59,214 nt of DNA, taken from the NCBI RefSeq assembly GCF_017163755.1, contig NZ_JAFIWC010000031.1, positions 1-59,214 of the forward strand. Reading direction: 5' to 3'. The notes below the pieces were generated by a model that was not told the DNA's origin, searched no databases, and worked only from the letters and a program-made list of their open reading frames with translations. This stretch comes from Xanthomonas sp. (GTDB lineage: Bacteria; Pseudomonadota; Gammaproteobacteria; Xanthomonadales; Xanthomonadaceae). A program made the position numbers and the translations under genes. Positions 42,450 through 51,050 of the stretch are shown here, in pieces; the stretch's first letter is position 1, and each line of letters starts with the position of its first letter.

Positions 42450-42701
42450 CGCAGCTATTGCGATTTCATATATGAAGCAGCTGTCCGCCAGCGATAACGC
42501 TTACATGGCGGCAGCGATTCTGGCGATCCGGCGCCCGCGACCACCCTGCCGCCCTGTCCCGACATCCGCGGCCAGCCGCCGTACCGGCCCGAGGCGTTCC
42601 CCTGGCAGCGGACCGCATCGCCTGCGGGGCGGTCTCGGCTTTCGGTGCGGCGCGGCTCCAATGCGGCAGCGCCGACGGCCCCCAGCGCCCGCCTGCAGCC
42701 G

Positions 42702-42733
42702 AAAAAAAAGCCCGCATGCAGCCGCATGCGGGC
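42702..42733 (-). terminator. Intrinsic terminator of receptor copy 3
   Basis: Leftward: GCCCGCATGC-loop-GCATGCGGGC (10-bp perfect stem, 4-base loop) followed by eight T. It lies 28 bp after the stop codon of receptor 3 and separates it from receptor 2. Confidence 0.92.
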
Positions 42734-42761
42734 GGAGGAAGCGCGAATTTCCCGCGCGCCG

Positions 42762-45683
42762 CTACCAGTTGGCGCGCAGCACCAGCGAATAGCGGCGGTC
42801 GTTGACGAACCAGCTGCGCGTATACAGGCGGTTGTCGATCTCGCCGTCGGCGTAGGACGTCGGCCCCATCAGCACCTTGGTCACCGTGTTGGTCAGGTTG
42901 TTGGCCTGGATGCCCAGCTGCAGGTGCGGGGTGAAGCGGTAGAAGGCCGAGGCGTCGAGCTGGCCGTAGTCGTCCGCCCAGGTCGGCAGCTTGGTCGCCA
43001 CGTCGCTGGCGGTCAGCAGGTAGCGCGAACGCCAGTTGTAGGCCAGGCGCACCGACAGCGGCCCCTTCTCGTAGATGCCGGCCAGGTTGTAGCTGCGCCG
43101 CGACAGCCCTTCCAGCGGCAGCGCGACCCCGGTGACGGTGGTCTGGGTATACGGGTCGGTGGCGCTGTTGACCCCGCCGCTGCTGTCGACGAAGGTGAAG
43201 TTGGCATTGACGCCGAAGCCGCTCATCCAGCCCGGCAGCGAGTCGAAGAACTGGGTGTAGCCGTACTCGAAGCCGCGGATGCGGCCCTTGGCCATGTTGT
43301 ACGGGCGCGTCACCAGCCAGTCCTGGCCGCCGTAGGTTTCGGTGACGGTCTGGGTGGAGAAGTAGTCCTTGACGCTCTTGTAGAACACGGTCAGGTACAT
43401 CATGTCGCTGGTGTCGAAATACCACTCCAGCGCGGTGTCGTACTGGTTGGCCTTCATCGGCTTGAGGTTGGGATTGCCGGCGGTGCCGGTCCACTGCGAC
43501 ACGCTGCCGTCGTCCTCGGTCTCCGCGGCCAGCAGCAGGTACGGCTGCAGCTGGGTGTAGTCCGGGCGCGCCATCGCCTTGGACGCGGCGATGCGCCACT
43601 GCAACGCATCGGAGAACCTGAAGCGCACGTTGAGGCTGGGCAGCACGTCGGTGTAGCGGCCCTGCGCGTTGTTCTCGAAGTACTGGCCGGTGTATTGCGC
43701 CTTGAGCGCATCCGGCGCCGAAGTGTCCGACAGGTCCGGGAACTGGCCGTAGCCGGCCGCCTCGGTCCTGGTCTGCACCACGCGCACGCCGAGGTTGCCG
43801 TCCACCGGCACCCCCAGCGCCTCGTCGTTGCCGAAATACAGCACCGCATAGGCCGCCTGGGTGCGCTCGAACTGGCGGTTGGTGTCCTGCAGCTGGTACT
43901 GGTCCGGCGCCCAGCCCCAGCCGCGCAACGCCACCACCTGCTCGATCAGCGCCGAGGTGCCGGCATAGTCCTTGACCGCGCCGTTGCTGGGGAAGTACAG
44001 GCTGTTGGGCACGCTGACCTTGCCGCGGAACAGGTTCGAATACGAATACAGCGACGAGGACGCGGTCATGTAGCTGGCCAGATCCGCCAGGCCGGTGCTG
44101 TTGCCGGGAATCATCGCCCAGTTGTCGCTGATCACGCCCCAGTTGTAGCCGGAGTTCTTGTTGGTCTGGGTGCGGTCGGTGGCGCGGATGCCGGCGCGGA
44201 AGCTGCGCAGCCATGGGCTGTCGTCGTAGGTGTATTCCAGGTCGAAGCGCGTGGCCAGTTCGCGGCCGCGGTTCTTCGCCAGGTGGTCCATCGCCGCGCT
44301 CCAAAAATAGTTGGAGGGCTCGGCGGTATAACGGCCGTCGGCGATCGCCACCGACGGGTACTTGCCGCCCAGGTCCACGCTCAGCCCGGGCAGGTAGACC
44401 GAACTGAACAAGGTGAAGTCCAGCGAGTCGCTCTCCGAGCGCACCAGCTGCATGTCGCCGCGCAGGGTCAGGTTGCCGGTCAGCCGGTGGCTGAAACCGC
44501 CGGCCAGGTCGGAGGTTGTGGTGCTCTGCTGCGCGTAGCGGTTGTCGGTGTTGAAGCGCACCCCGTCGGTGGTCAGGTTGCCGCGCCAGGAACTGGACAC
44601 CGGCGATCCGCCGACGAAGCGGCCCTGGTCGTCGTATTCGAAACCGGTGCCCGGGGCCGGCAGGATCGTATTGGTGTCGTCGTTGAAGAACGCCGCGCGC
44701 TCCTGCCAGTTCATGTCGTACGTCGAGCGCAGGTACTGCACGTAGATCTCGGTGTCGTCGCTGGGCCGCCACTGGAACGCCCCGGCCACGCCGCGTCGCT
44801 TGCGCTCGAAGTCCAGCTGGCGCCAGTTGACCCCGCCGGGCACGTAGACCTGGTCGAAGTCGGTGCCGGCGAGCAGCGCCGGGTCGTTGCGGCGCACGAA
44901 CGGCTCGACCTGGATGCCGTCGCTGCGCGTGGCCAGCTCCGAATACGCCACGTCGAACATGAAGCCCATCTCGCCCATGCCGGTGTCCCAGCGGTCGCTG
45001 AACAGGAACGAGCCGGACGGCTTGTAGCGCTTGCTGAAATCGCCGTAGTTGACGTCGGCGGTGAAGCCCATGATCCGGCCGGGCTGGTCGAACGGCATGC
45101 GCGTGCGCAGGTTGACCGTGCCGCCCAGGCCGCCTTCGATGATCTCCGCCGACGGGTTCTTGTACACGTCCACGCCCGCCATCAGCTCGGCCGGCACGTC
45201 CTCGAAGCTGAGCCCGCGGCCGCTGGCGGCGCTGAAGATGTCGCGGCCGTTGAGTTCGCCGCGCACCTGGGTCATGCCGCGGATCATCACCCCGCTGCCT
45301 TCGGCGGAGAAATGGTCCGGATCGCTGCGCGCCATGAAGTGGTCGATGGTCACGCCGCTGACCCGCTGCAGGGTCTCGGTGACGCTGCGGTCGGGCAGCG
45401 CGCCGATGTCCTCGGCGCTGACCGAGTCGATGATCTGCTCGGCGTCGCGCTTGATCGTCTGCGACTTGATCAGGCTGGCGCGCACGCCGGTGACCTCGAC
45501 CGCGTCCAGCTGGGTGATCGGGTCGCCGCTGCGGCGTGTCGCCGCCTCGTCGGCCTGCTGCGCCATCGCCTGGGTGCTGAGCAGCAGGCCGATGCCCAGG
45601 GCCATCGCGGAACGACGCAAATCGCAGGTGGAACGCGGGCCTGCGGCCCGGATGGCCGGACCACGGTAGTGACGCGATGCCAT
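42762..45683 (-). CDS. TonB-dependent receptor (copy 3, divergent)
   Basis: 973-residue outer-membrane receptor. Signal peptide LGIGLLLSTQAMAQ, plug start QLDAVEVTGVRASLIKSQ, and barrel ending RYSLVLRANW. It shares the family layout with copies 1 and 2 but is clearly more distant, with a longer plug loop (DHFMARSDPDHFSAEGSG). ATG 45683 is preceded by CTGGGAGGGAAGCATC. It is a single-gene unit, with its own promoter region (45684-46070) and its own terminator. The substrate is unknown; position suggests a xyloglucan- or galactoside-derived ligand. Confidence 0.92.
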   Translation of the reverse strand: MASRHYRGPAIRAAGPRSTCDLRRSAMALGIGLLLSTQAMAQQADEAATRRSGDPITQLDAVEVTGVRASLIKSQTIKRDAEQIIDSVSAEDIGALPDRSVTETLQRVSGVTIDHFMARSDPDHFSAEGSGVMIRGMTQVRGELNGRDIFSAASGRGLSFEDVPAELMAGVDVYKNPSAEIIEGGLGGTVNLRTRMPFDQPGRIMGFTADVNYGDFSKRYKPSGSFLFSDRWDTGMGEMGFMFDVAYSELATRSDGIQVEPFVRRNDPALLAGTDFDQVYVPGGVNWRQLDFERKRRGVAGAFQWRPSDDTEIYVQYLRSTYDMNWQERAAFFNDDTNTILPAPGTGFEYDDQGRFVGGSPVSSSWRGNLTTDGVRFNTDNRYAQQSTTTSDLAGGFSHRLTGNLTLRGDMQLVRSESDSLDFTLFSSVYLPGLSVDLGGKYPSVAIADGRYTAEPSNYFWSAAMDHLAKNRGRELATRFDLEYTYDDSPWLRSFRAGIRATDRTQTNKNSGYNWGVISDNWAMIPGNSTGLADLASYMTASSSLYSYSNLFRGKVSVPNSLYFPSNGAVKDYAGTSALIEQVVALRGWGWAPDQYQLQDTNRQFERTQAAYAVLYFGNDEALGVPVDGNLGVRVVQTRTEAAGYGQFPDLSDTSAPDALKAQYTGQYFENNAQGRYTDVLPSLNVRFRFSDALQWRIAASKAMARPDYTQLQPYLLLAAETEDDGSVSQWTGTAGNPNLKPMKANQYDTALEWYFDTSDMMYLTVFYKSVKDYFSTQTVTETYGGQDWLVTRPYNMAKGRIRGFEYGYTQFFDSLPGWMSGFGVNANFTFVDSSGGVNSATDPYTQTTVTGVALPLEGLSRRSYNLAGIYEKGPLSVRLAYNWRSRYLLTASDVATKLPTWADDYGQLDASAFYRFTPHLQLGIQANNLTNTVTKVLMGPTSYADGEIDNRLYTRSWFVNDRRYSLVLRANW

Positions 45684-45865
45684 GATGCTTCCCTCCCAGG
45701 AGACATGCATACACACGGGCGACGGTCGCGCGCTAACGCGCCGTCCTGCTGGTCATGGCCGGGCTCGCGGCCCGTGCCGTATCGCAGGTCGGGCCGGGAC
45801 GCGGTGCGCGGACCCGTGCCAAACGTCACGATGGACCGAGCCTAGGTCTGGGTTCACGCAATTCA

Positions 45866-45880
45866 AATGAAATTTTCACG
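45866..45880. promoter_or_regulatory. AATGAAAWWTTCACG operator candidate (receptor 3)
   Basis: AATGAAATTTTCACG with the palindromic core TGAAA-T-TTTCA, 20 bp upstream of the -10-like element of receptor 3. The 14-mer CAAATGAAATTTTC (45864-45877) recurs exactly between lysR and dgoA at 47149-47162 (opposite strand). Confidence 0.6.
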
Positions 45881-45883
45881 TCT

Positions 45884-45911
45884 ATCGATACATGTTTTTA
45901 CATGTATCGAT
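45884..45911. promoter_or_regulatory. Large inverted repeat ATCGATACATG-N6-CATGTATCGAT
   Basis: Perfect 11-bp arms with a 6-base TTTTTA centre, in AT-rich DNA immediately upstream of the operator candidate of receptor 3. It is strongly symmetric and unrelated to the REP elements. It looks like a dimeric regulator site; which regulator binds is unknown. Confidence 0.55.
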
Positions 45912-46128
45912 TTAAGTCGAGAATAGCGGCTCGATCGCCACAGATGACCACCCGTTAAAAGTAGTTGCCGCCTGGAGAACAGTTACGGGTGCAAGGACCC
46001 AGGGTTTTCGCGTCGCAAATGCTGCATGACGGCACGATGACAGCGGCTGCGACACATATATATATGTAGGAGGCAGTTCACCGCCACGCCGAGCCAGGCG
46101 CGCCTGCGCATGGCCCGGGCGCGCCGGC

Positions 46129-47088
46129 TCAGTCCGTCGTGCGGTCCGGATACAGGCGCTTGGCGGCGCTGCGCAGCGCGAGCAGGATGCGCTCGGCGCC
46201 CGGCGGCAGCAGGTAGTCGCGGCGCCGGATGATGCCGAACGATTCCATCCGCACCCCCAGCGCTATCGGCAGCACCGTCAGCAGCTTGGCCTGCACGTAG
46301 GGCGCCACCGCGTCGGCCGGCAGCGCCGCCAGCAGGTCGCTGCCGCGCAGCAGGCTGGTCATCACCGGCAACGACGAGGTTTCGATCACGTTCTGCGGCG
46401 TGGGCACGCCGTGTTCGAGGAACATCGCGTCCAGCCGCGCGCGCAGCACGCTATCCACCGGCGGCAGCACCCAGCCATAGCGCGCCAGGTCGGCATGGCG
46501 CAGGTCGCCGCGCGCGGACAGCGGGTGCCCGGCGCGCGCCACCGCCGAATGCGGCTCGTCGGCCAGCGGCTCGAACTCCAGCTCGTCGCCGCCGTGCGGG
46601 CCGAGGATGCGGCCGATCACGATGTCCAGCTGCCCGTCCAGCAGCTTGGCCACCAGCGGCCGGCTGTAGTCCATCTCCACCCGCACCAGGATCCCGGGAA
46701 ACTCGCGCTTGACCTCGGCGATCGCCTGCGGCACCAGGTTGGTGCCCGGGTTGACCACGGTGCCGATCGACACCTGGCCCATGCGGCCCTCGCACAGCGC
46801 GGCGATCTCCTCCTGCGCCCGGCTGATCTCCGACATCGCCGCGCGCGCGCGACGGATCAGCACCTGGCCGTACCAGGTCGGTTCCACGCCGCGCGCATGG
46901 CGCTCGAACAGCTTGACCCCGAGCAGGTCCTCCATCTCCGCCAGCAGCTTCGACGCGGCCGGCTGGGTCATGCTCGCCGCCTCGGCCGCGCGCAGCACCG
47001 AGCGATGCTCGTGCAGTTGCAGCAGCAGCAGCAGGTGTCGGGTCTTCAAGCGCGAGGCATTGAACCAAGGGTTGGCGGAAGCGGTCAT
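46129..47088 (-). CDS. LysR-type regulator, GbpR-like
   Basis: 319-residue LysR-family activator. The N-terminal winged HTH has ASRLKTRHLLLLLQLHEHRSVLRAAEAASMTQPAAS (split motif; key SVLRAAEAASMTQPAASKL). The substrate-binding domain follows (VSIGTVVNPGTNLVPQAIAEV; LDIVIGRILGP). The N-terminal pattern matches the GbpR subgroup, which senses sugars such as galactose or fucose. ATG 47088 is chosen from family length; an ATG at 47178 would add 30 residues. It is divergent from dgoA, which it probably controls, and upstream of receptor 3. Confidence 0.88.
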   Translation of the reverse strand: MTASANPWFNASRLKTRHLLLLLQLHEHRSVLRAAEAASMTQPAASKLLAEMEDLLGVKLFERHARGVEPTWYGQVLIRRARAAMSEISRAQEEIAALCEGRMGQVSIGTVVNPGTNLVPQAIAEVKREFPGILVRVEMDYSRPLVAKLLDGQLDIVIGRILGPHGGDELEFEPLADEPHSAVARAGHPLSARGDLRHADLARYGWVLPPVDSVLRARLDAMFLEHGVPTPQNVIETSSLPVMTSLLRGSDLLAALPADAVAPYVQAKLLTVLPIALGVRMESFGIIRRRDYLLPPGAERILLALRSAAKRLYPDRTTD

Positions 47089-47423
47089 TACAGAGCGGGA
47101 TCCTGAAGTAACGGGGAGTGCGTATTCACCAACGGAATAGGATATGTCGAAAATTTCATTTGCCGTGCATACCTTCACACGCGCACCCTATCGGCCAACC
47201 GCGGCTAGCGCCGCGCCCCGCCCCAACGCCAGACCCGCCTCGTGGACGCGCGGACGCTTCGCCTGCGCACATGATAAGGACGATCAGCCAGGAGGAAGGC
47301 CGATGGCAACCGATAGTTCGTCGCGAGCGGGGTTCCTCTCCCGGGCGCGAGCGCGCTTGCGGCCATGCCGCGCATGCCCCGCCTGCGCTCCCTACCGCGC
47401 CACGCACCCCATCAGGTAAGCCG
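47089..47423. promoter_or_regulatory. lysR-dgoA divergent control region
   Basis: 335 bp. GAAAATTTCATTTG at 47149-47162 is the exact complement of the receptor 3 operator segment and lies 61 bp upstream of the LysR start. That position allows autoregulation and control of dgoA. The dgoA-proximal 200 bp are GC-rich with no clear elements. Confidence 0.5.
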
Positions 47424-48044
47424 ATGCCCGCCGCCTCACCCTTCCAGTTCCCGTTGATCGCGATCCTGCGCGGCATCACCCCGGCCGACGCGCTGGACCA
47501 TGTCGGCGCGCTGGCCGAGGCAGGATACGACGCGATCGAGATCCCGTTGAATTCGCCCGACTGGGCCGACAGCATCGGCCAGGCCGCGCAGGCCTTCGCG
47601 CAGACCTGCTGGATCGGCGGCGGCACGGTGCTGCGCGTGGCCGACGTCGACGCCCTGGCCGACCTGGGCGCACGCTTCATCGTCACCCCCAACACGCGCC
47701 CGCCGGTGATCCGCCATGCGGTCGCGCGCGGCCTGCAGGTGGTGGCCGGCTTCGCCACCGCCAGCGAGGCCTTCGACGCGCTGGACGCCGGCGCGCAGAT
47801 GCTCAAGCTGTTCCCCGCCGCCACCTATGGCCCGGGCCACCTGCGCGCGCTGCGCGCGGTGCTGCCGGGCACGGTGCCGCTGTTCGTGGTCGGCGGCGTC
47901 AGCCCCGCCACGCTGCCGGACTACCTGAGCGCCGGCGCGATCGGCGCCGGCATCGGCGGCGAACTGTACAAACCCGGCCAGTCGCTCGCCCAGACCCGGG
48001 CGCAGGCGGCGGCCTTCCGGCAAGCCTATCTGGACCACGCATGA
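47424..48044 (+). CDS. dgoA: 2-dehydro-3-deoxy-6-phosphogalactonate aldolase
   Basis: 206-residue class I aldolase splitting KDPGal to pyruvate and glyceraldehyde-3-phosphate. It follows the E. coli DgoA pattern closely: [60 protein letters not shown] with the Schiff-base lysine, and [22 protein letters not shown] 47424 has AGGTAA upstream. Its stop overlaps dgoD (ATGA). First gene of a four-gene galactonate operon. Confidence 0.93.
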   Translation: MPAASPFQFPLIAILRGITPADALDHVGALAEAGYDAIEIPLNSPDWADSIGQAAQAFAQTCWIGGGTVLRVADVDALADLGARFIVTPNTRPPVIRHAVARGLQVVAGFATASEAFDALDAGAQMLKLFPAATYGPGHLRALRAVLPGTVPLFVVGGVSPATLPDYLSAGAIGAGIGGELYKPGQSLAQTRAQAAAFRQAYLDHA

Positions 48045-49192
48045 AGATCGTCCGCCTCACCACCTACCACGCCGCGCCGCGCTGGCTGTTCCTGAAGATC
48101 GAGACCGACGAGGGCATCACCGGCTGGGGCGAGCCGGTCATCGAGGGCCGCGCGCGCAGCGTCGACGCGGCCGTGCACGAACTGAGCGGCTACCTGATCG
48201 GCAAGGACCCGGCGCGGATCAACGACCTGTGGCAGCTGCTGTACCGCAGCGGCTTCTACCGCGGCGGGCCGATCCTGATGAGCGCCATCGCCGGCATCGA
48301 CCAGGCGCTGTGGGACATCAAGGGCAAGACCCTGGGCGTGCCGGTCTACGAACTGCTCGGCGGGCTGGTGCGCGACCGCATGAAGACCTATCGCTGGGTC
48401 GGCGGCGACCGCCCGGCCGACATCATCGCGCACATCGAAAGCTATCGTGCGCTGGGTTTCGACACCTTCAAGTTCAACGGCACCGAGGAGATGAAGCTGG
48501 TCGACGGCCCACGCGCGGTGGATGCGGCGGTGGCCAAGGTCGCGCAGATCCGCGAGGCGTTCGGCAACGCGATCGATTTCGGCGTCGACTTCCACGGCCG
48601 CGTCGGCGCGCCGATGGCGCGGGTGCTGCTGCGCGAGCTGGAGCCGTTCAAGCCGCTGTTCGTCGAGGAACCGGTATTGCCGGAACTGGCCGAGTACTAC
48701 CCGCGGCTGGCCGCGTCCACGCCGATTCCGCTGGCGGCCGGCGAACGCATGTATTCGCGCTTCGACTTCAAGTCGGTGCTGCAGGCCGGCGGCCTGTCGC
48801 TGCTGCAGCCGGACCTGTCGCATGCCGGCGGCATCACCGAATGCCTGAAGATCGCCAGCATGGCCGACGCCTACGACGTCGGCCTGGCCCCGCATTGCCC
48901 GCTCGGCCCGGTCGCGCTGGCGGCCTGCCTGCAGGTCGATTTCGTCTCGCACAACGCGGTGCTGCAGGAACAGAGCATCGGCATCCACTACAACGAAGGC
49001 GCCGACCTGCTCGACTACGTGTTGAACAAGGAAGACTTCGCCTGCGACGATGACGGCTGCATCGCCGCGTTGCCCAAGCCGGGCCTCGGCGTGGAAATCG
49101 ACGAGGAACGCCTGCGCCATGCCCACGAGAATCCCCCCGACTGGCACAACCCGGTCTGGCGCCACGCCGACGGCAGCATCGCCGAATGGTGA
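48041..49192 (+). CDS. dgoD: D-galactonate dehydratase
   Basis: 383-residue enolase-superfamily enzyme dehydrating D-galactonate to 2-keto-3-deoxygalactonate. Metal and catalytic residues are in [10 protein letters not shown] (Asp and His), [23 protein letters not shown] and [17 protein letters not shown]. Length and sequence match E. coli DgoD. It overlaps dgoA by four bases. Confidence 0.96.
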   Translation: MKIVRLTTYHAAPRWLFLKIETDEGITGWGEPVIEGRARSVDAAVHELSGYLIGKDPARINDLWQLLYRSGFYRGGPILMSAIAGIDQALWDIKGKTLGVPVYELLGGLVRDRMKTYRWVGGDRPADIIAHIESYRALGFDTFKFNGTEEMKLVDGPRAVDAAVAKVAQIREAFGNAIDFGVDFHGRVGAPMARVLLRELEPFKPLFVEEPVLPELAEYYPRLAASTPIPLAAGERMYSRFDFKSVLQAGGLSLLQPDLSHAGGITECLKIASMADAYDVGLAPHCPLGPVALAACLQVDFVSHNAVLQEQSIGIHYNEGADLLDYVLNKEDFACDDDGCIAALPKPGLGVEIDEERLRHAHENPPDWHNPVWRHADGSIAEW

Positions 49193-49196
49193 GCCG

Positions 49197-50102
49197 TTGA
49201 ACCCGCGGCACACCGCCGCGCTGGCGGTGGACAGCCGCTGCGCGCACGGCGAAGGCGTGCTGTGGTGCGAGCGCCGGCAGGCATTGTTCTGGGTCGACAT
49301 CAGCGGCCGCCAGCTGTGGCGCCACGACCCGGCCGGCGCCACCACCCGCCGCTGGGACCTGCCCGACCGCCCCGGCTGCCTGGGCCTGTTCGACGACGGC
49401 CGCCTGCTGCTGGCGCTGGCCAAGGGCCTGTACGCCGCCGATCCCGACGCCGCCGACGGCGCCGCGCTGGCGCTGCACAAGCTGGCCGACGTCGAGCCCG
49501 AACGCGACGACACCCGCAGCAACGACGGCCGCGCCGACCGCCACGGCAACTTCGTGTTCGGCACCATGAGCGAACGCGACGACCAGGCCCCGGTCGGCAG
49601 CTTCTACCAGTGGTCGGCGCGGCATGGCCTGCGCCGCCTGCCGCTGCCGGGCGTGGCCATCCCCAACGCGATCTGCTTCAGCGCCGATGGCCGCACCCTG
49701 TACTACTGCGACTCGGTGCGCCCGCAGATCCTGTGCTGCGACTACGACGCCGATGCCGCGCAGACCGCCAACAGCCGCGTGTTCGTCGAGCTCGACCGCA
49801 CCGATGCCGAGCCCGACGGCGCCATCGTCGATGCCGAAGGCCACCTGTGGAACGCGCAGTGGCGCGCCTGGCGGGTGGTGCGCTATCGCCCCGACGGCAG
49901 CGTCGAGCGCATCGTCGCGCTGCCGGTGAAGCATCCCACCTGCCCCGCGCTGGGCGGCGCCAACGCCGACACGCTGTACCTGAGCACGTCGCGGCTGGAC
50001 CACGAGGACGCCGAACTGCAGCGCACGCCGCAGGCCGGCGGCGTATTCGCCGCCGCGGTCGGCATCGCCGGCCTGCCCGAAGGACGCATCGCAAACGCAT
50101 GA
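49197..50102 (+). CDS. SMP-30/gluconolactonase family lactonase (galactonolactonase)
   Basis: 301-residue six-bladed propeller lactonase. Metal ligands and catalytic residues: CAHGEGVLW (Glu), RSNDGRADRHGNFVFGTM (Asn/Asp), IPNAICFSADG and AEPDGAIVDAEGHLWNA (catalytic Asp). TTG 49197 is inferred from the start of the conserved sequence right after the dgoD stop; GGTGA sits just upstream. The stop overlaps dgoK. In this operon it should open galactonolactone to galactonate. Confidence 0.85.
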   Translation: MNPRHTAALAVDSRCAHGEGVLWCERRQALFWVDISGRQLWRHDPAGATTRRWDLPDRPGCLGLFDDGRLLLALAKGLYAADPDAADGAALALHKLADVEPERDDTRSNDGRADRHGNFVFGTMSERDDQAPVGSFYQWSARHGLRRLPLPGVAIPNAICFSADGRTLYYCDSVRPQILCCDYDADAAQTANSRVFVELDRTDAEPDGAIVDAEGHLWNAQWRAWRVVRYRPDGSVERIVALPVKHPTCPALGGANADTLYLSTSRLDHEDAELQRTPQAGGVFAAAVGIAGLPEGRIANA

Positions 50103-50983
50103 TCGCCATCGACTGGGGTACCAGCAGCCTGCGCGGCTATCGGCTCGGCGCCGATGGCGCGGTCCTGGAGCAGCGCCGCAGCGACCAGGGCATCGGCGCG
50201 TGCGGCGGCCGGTTCGCCGACACCCTGGCGGCGCTGGTCGACGGCTGGGCCGGCGACCTCGTGCTGTGCGGGATGATCGGCAGCCGCAACGGCTGGATCG
50301 AACTGGGCTACGCGCCCTGCCCGGCCGACGCCGCCGCGCTGGCCGCGGCGATGCGGCCGCTGCAGGATCCCGCGCTGCCCGGGCGCACGCTGTGGTTCGT
50401 GCCGGGCGTGTCCAGCGGCGCCGACACGGTGCCGGACGTGATGCGCGGCGAGGAAACCCAGCTGATCGGCCTGCTCGACCGCCTGCCCCACGGCCGCCAC
50501 CAGGTGTGCCTGCCAGGCACGCACAGCAAGTGGGTGGAGCTGCGCGACGGCCGCATCGTCGCCCTGGCCACCGCGATGACCGGCGAGCTGTACGCGGTGC
50601 TGCGCCAGCACAGCCTGCTGGGCCGGCTGATGAGCGGCGACGACGCGCACTTCGACACGCCCGCCTTCGATGCCGGGCTGCAGCGCAGCGGCGAACCCGG
50701 CGGCCTGCTGCACCACCTGTTCGGCGTGCGCAGCCTGGGCCTGTTCGATCGCCTGCACGGCGCCGCCGCGCCGTCGTACCTGTCCGGCCTGCTGATCGGG
50801 CACGAACTGCGCGCACGCCTGCCGTTGGAGGCGCCGGTGCACCTGATCGGCGGCCACGGCCTGCTGAGCCGCTACGCGCATGCGCTGCGGGCGCTGGGCA
50901 TCGACTCGCAGGCGCATCCGGAGGACCTGGCCGCGCGTGGCCTGTACCGGCTGGCGCAACGGCGCGGCGGCATCGGCGACTGA
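50099..50983 (+). CDS. dgoK: 2-dehydro-3-deoxygalactonokinase
   Basis: 294-residue kinase making KDPGal for DgoA. It starts MIAIDWGTSSLRGYRL (phosphate-binding motif). Family signatures are VLCGMIGSRNGWIE, PGVSSGADTVPDVMRGEETQL, VCLPGTHSKWVEL and a C-terminal VHLIGGHGLLSRYAHAL. ATG 50099 overlaps the lactonase stop (ATGA). It completes a galactonate-to-central-metabolism route; no galactose dehydrogenase is in the window. Confidence 0.94.
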   Translation: MIAIDWGTSSLRGYRLGADGAVLEQRRSDQGIGACGGRFADTLAALVDGWAGDLVLCGMIGSRNGWIELGYAPCPADAAALAAAMRPLQDPALPGRTLWFVPGVSSGADTVPDVMRGEETQLIGLLDRLPHGRHQVCLPGTHSKWVELRDGRIVALATAMTGELYAVLRQHSLLGRLMSGDDAHFDTPAFDAGLQRSGEPGGLLHHLFGVRSLGLFDRLHGAAAPSYLSGLLIGHELRARLPLEAPVHLIGGHGLLSRYAHALRALGIDSQAHPEDLAARGLYRLAQRRGGIGD

Positions 50984-51022
50984 GTGCGGGCGCGGGGGCG
51001 GGATCGCGGGCTTGGCGCCTTC

Positions 51023-51050
51023 GGGACCGGGGACCGGGGACCAGGGACCC
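51023..51050. repeat. Four GGGACCN heptamer repeats
   Basis: GGGACCG, GGGACCG, GGGACCA, GGGACCC in direct tandem between dgoK and fdxA. A short intergenic microsatellite. No gene lies in the 250 bp around it. Confidence 0.8.

Larger units (their letters stand above)
42231..42761. promoter_or_regulatory. Promoter/leader region of receptor copy 2
   Basis: 531 bp. Read leftward it contains the TBDT3 terminator (42702-42733), a palindrome TTCATATATGAA (42465-42476), the candidate operator AATGAAAAATTCACG (42435-42449), and the -10-like CCTATGCT (complement of 42407-42414). Then come an inverted repeat GGACCGG-AAA-CCGGTCC (42378-42394) and a ~175-base leader ending in the conserved ACATGTGTCCTGGGAGGGAA block (~42235-42254). 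Confidence 0.6.
45684..46128. promoter_or_regulatory. Control region upstream of receptor copy 3
   Basis: 445 bp, markedly AT-richer than its surroundings from ~45850 to 46070. Leftward elements: a palindrome ACATATATATATGT (46054-46067), a large inverted repeat (45884-45911), the operator candidate (45866-45880) and the -10-like GACCTAGGCT (complement of 45839-45846 and flank). A leader of about 155 bases follows, with the conserved TCCTGGGAGGGAA block just before the ATG. Confidence 0.6.

Noticed and set aside
51023-51050. GGGACC repeats as a regulatory array
   Set aside because: Only four short heptamers; more likely a neutral intergenic microsatellite.
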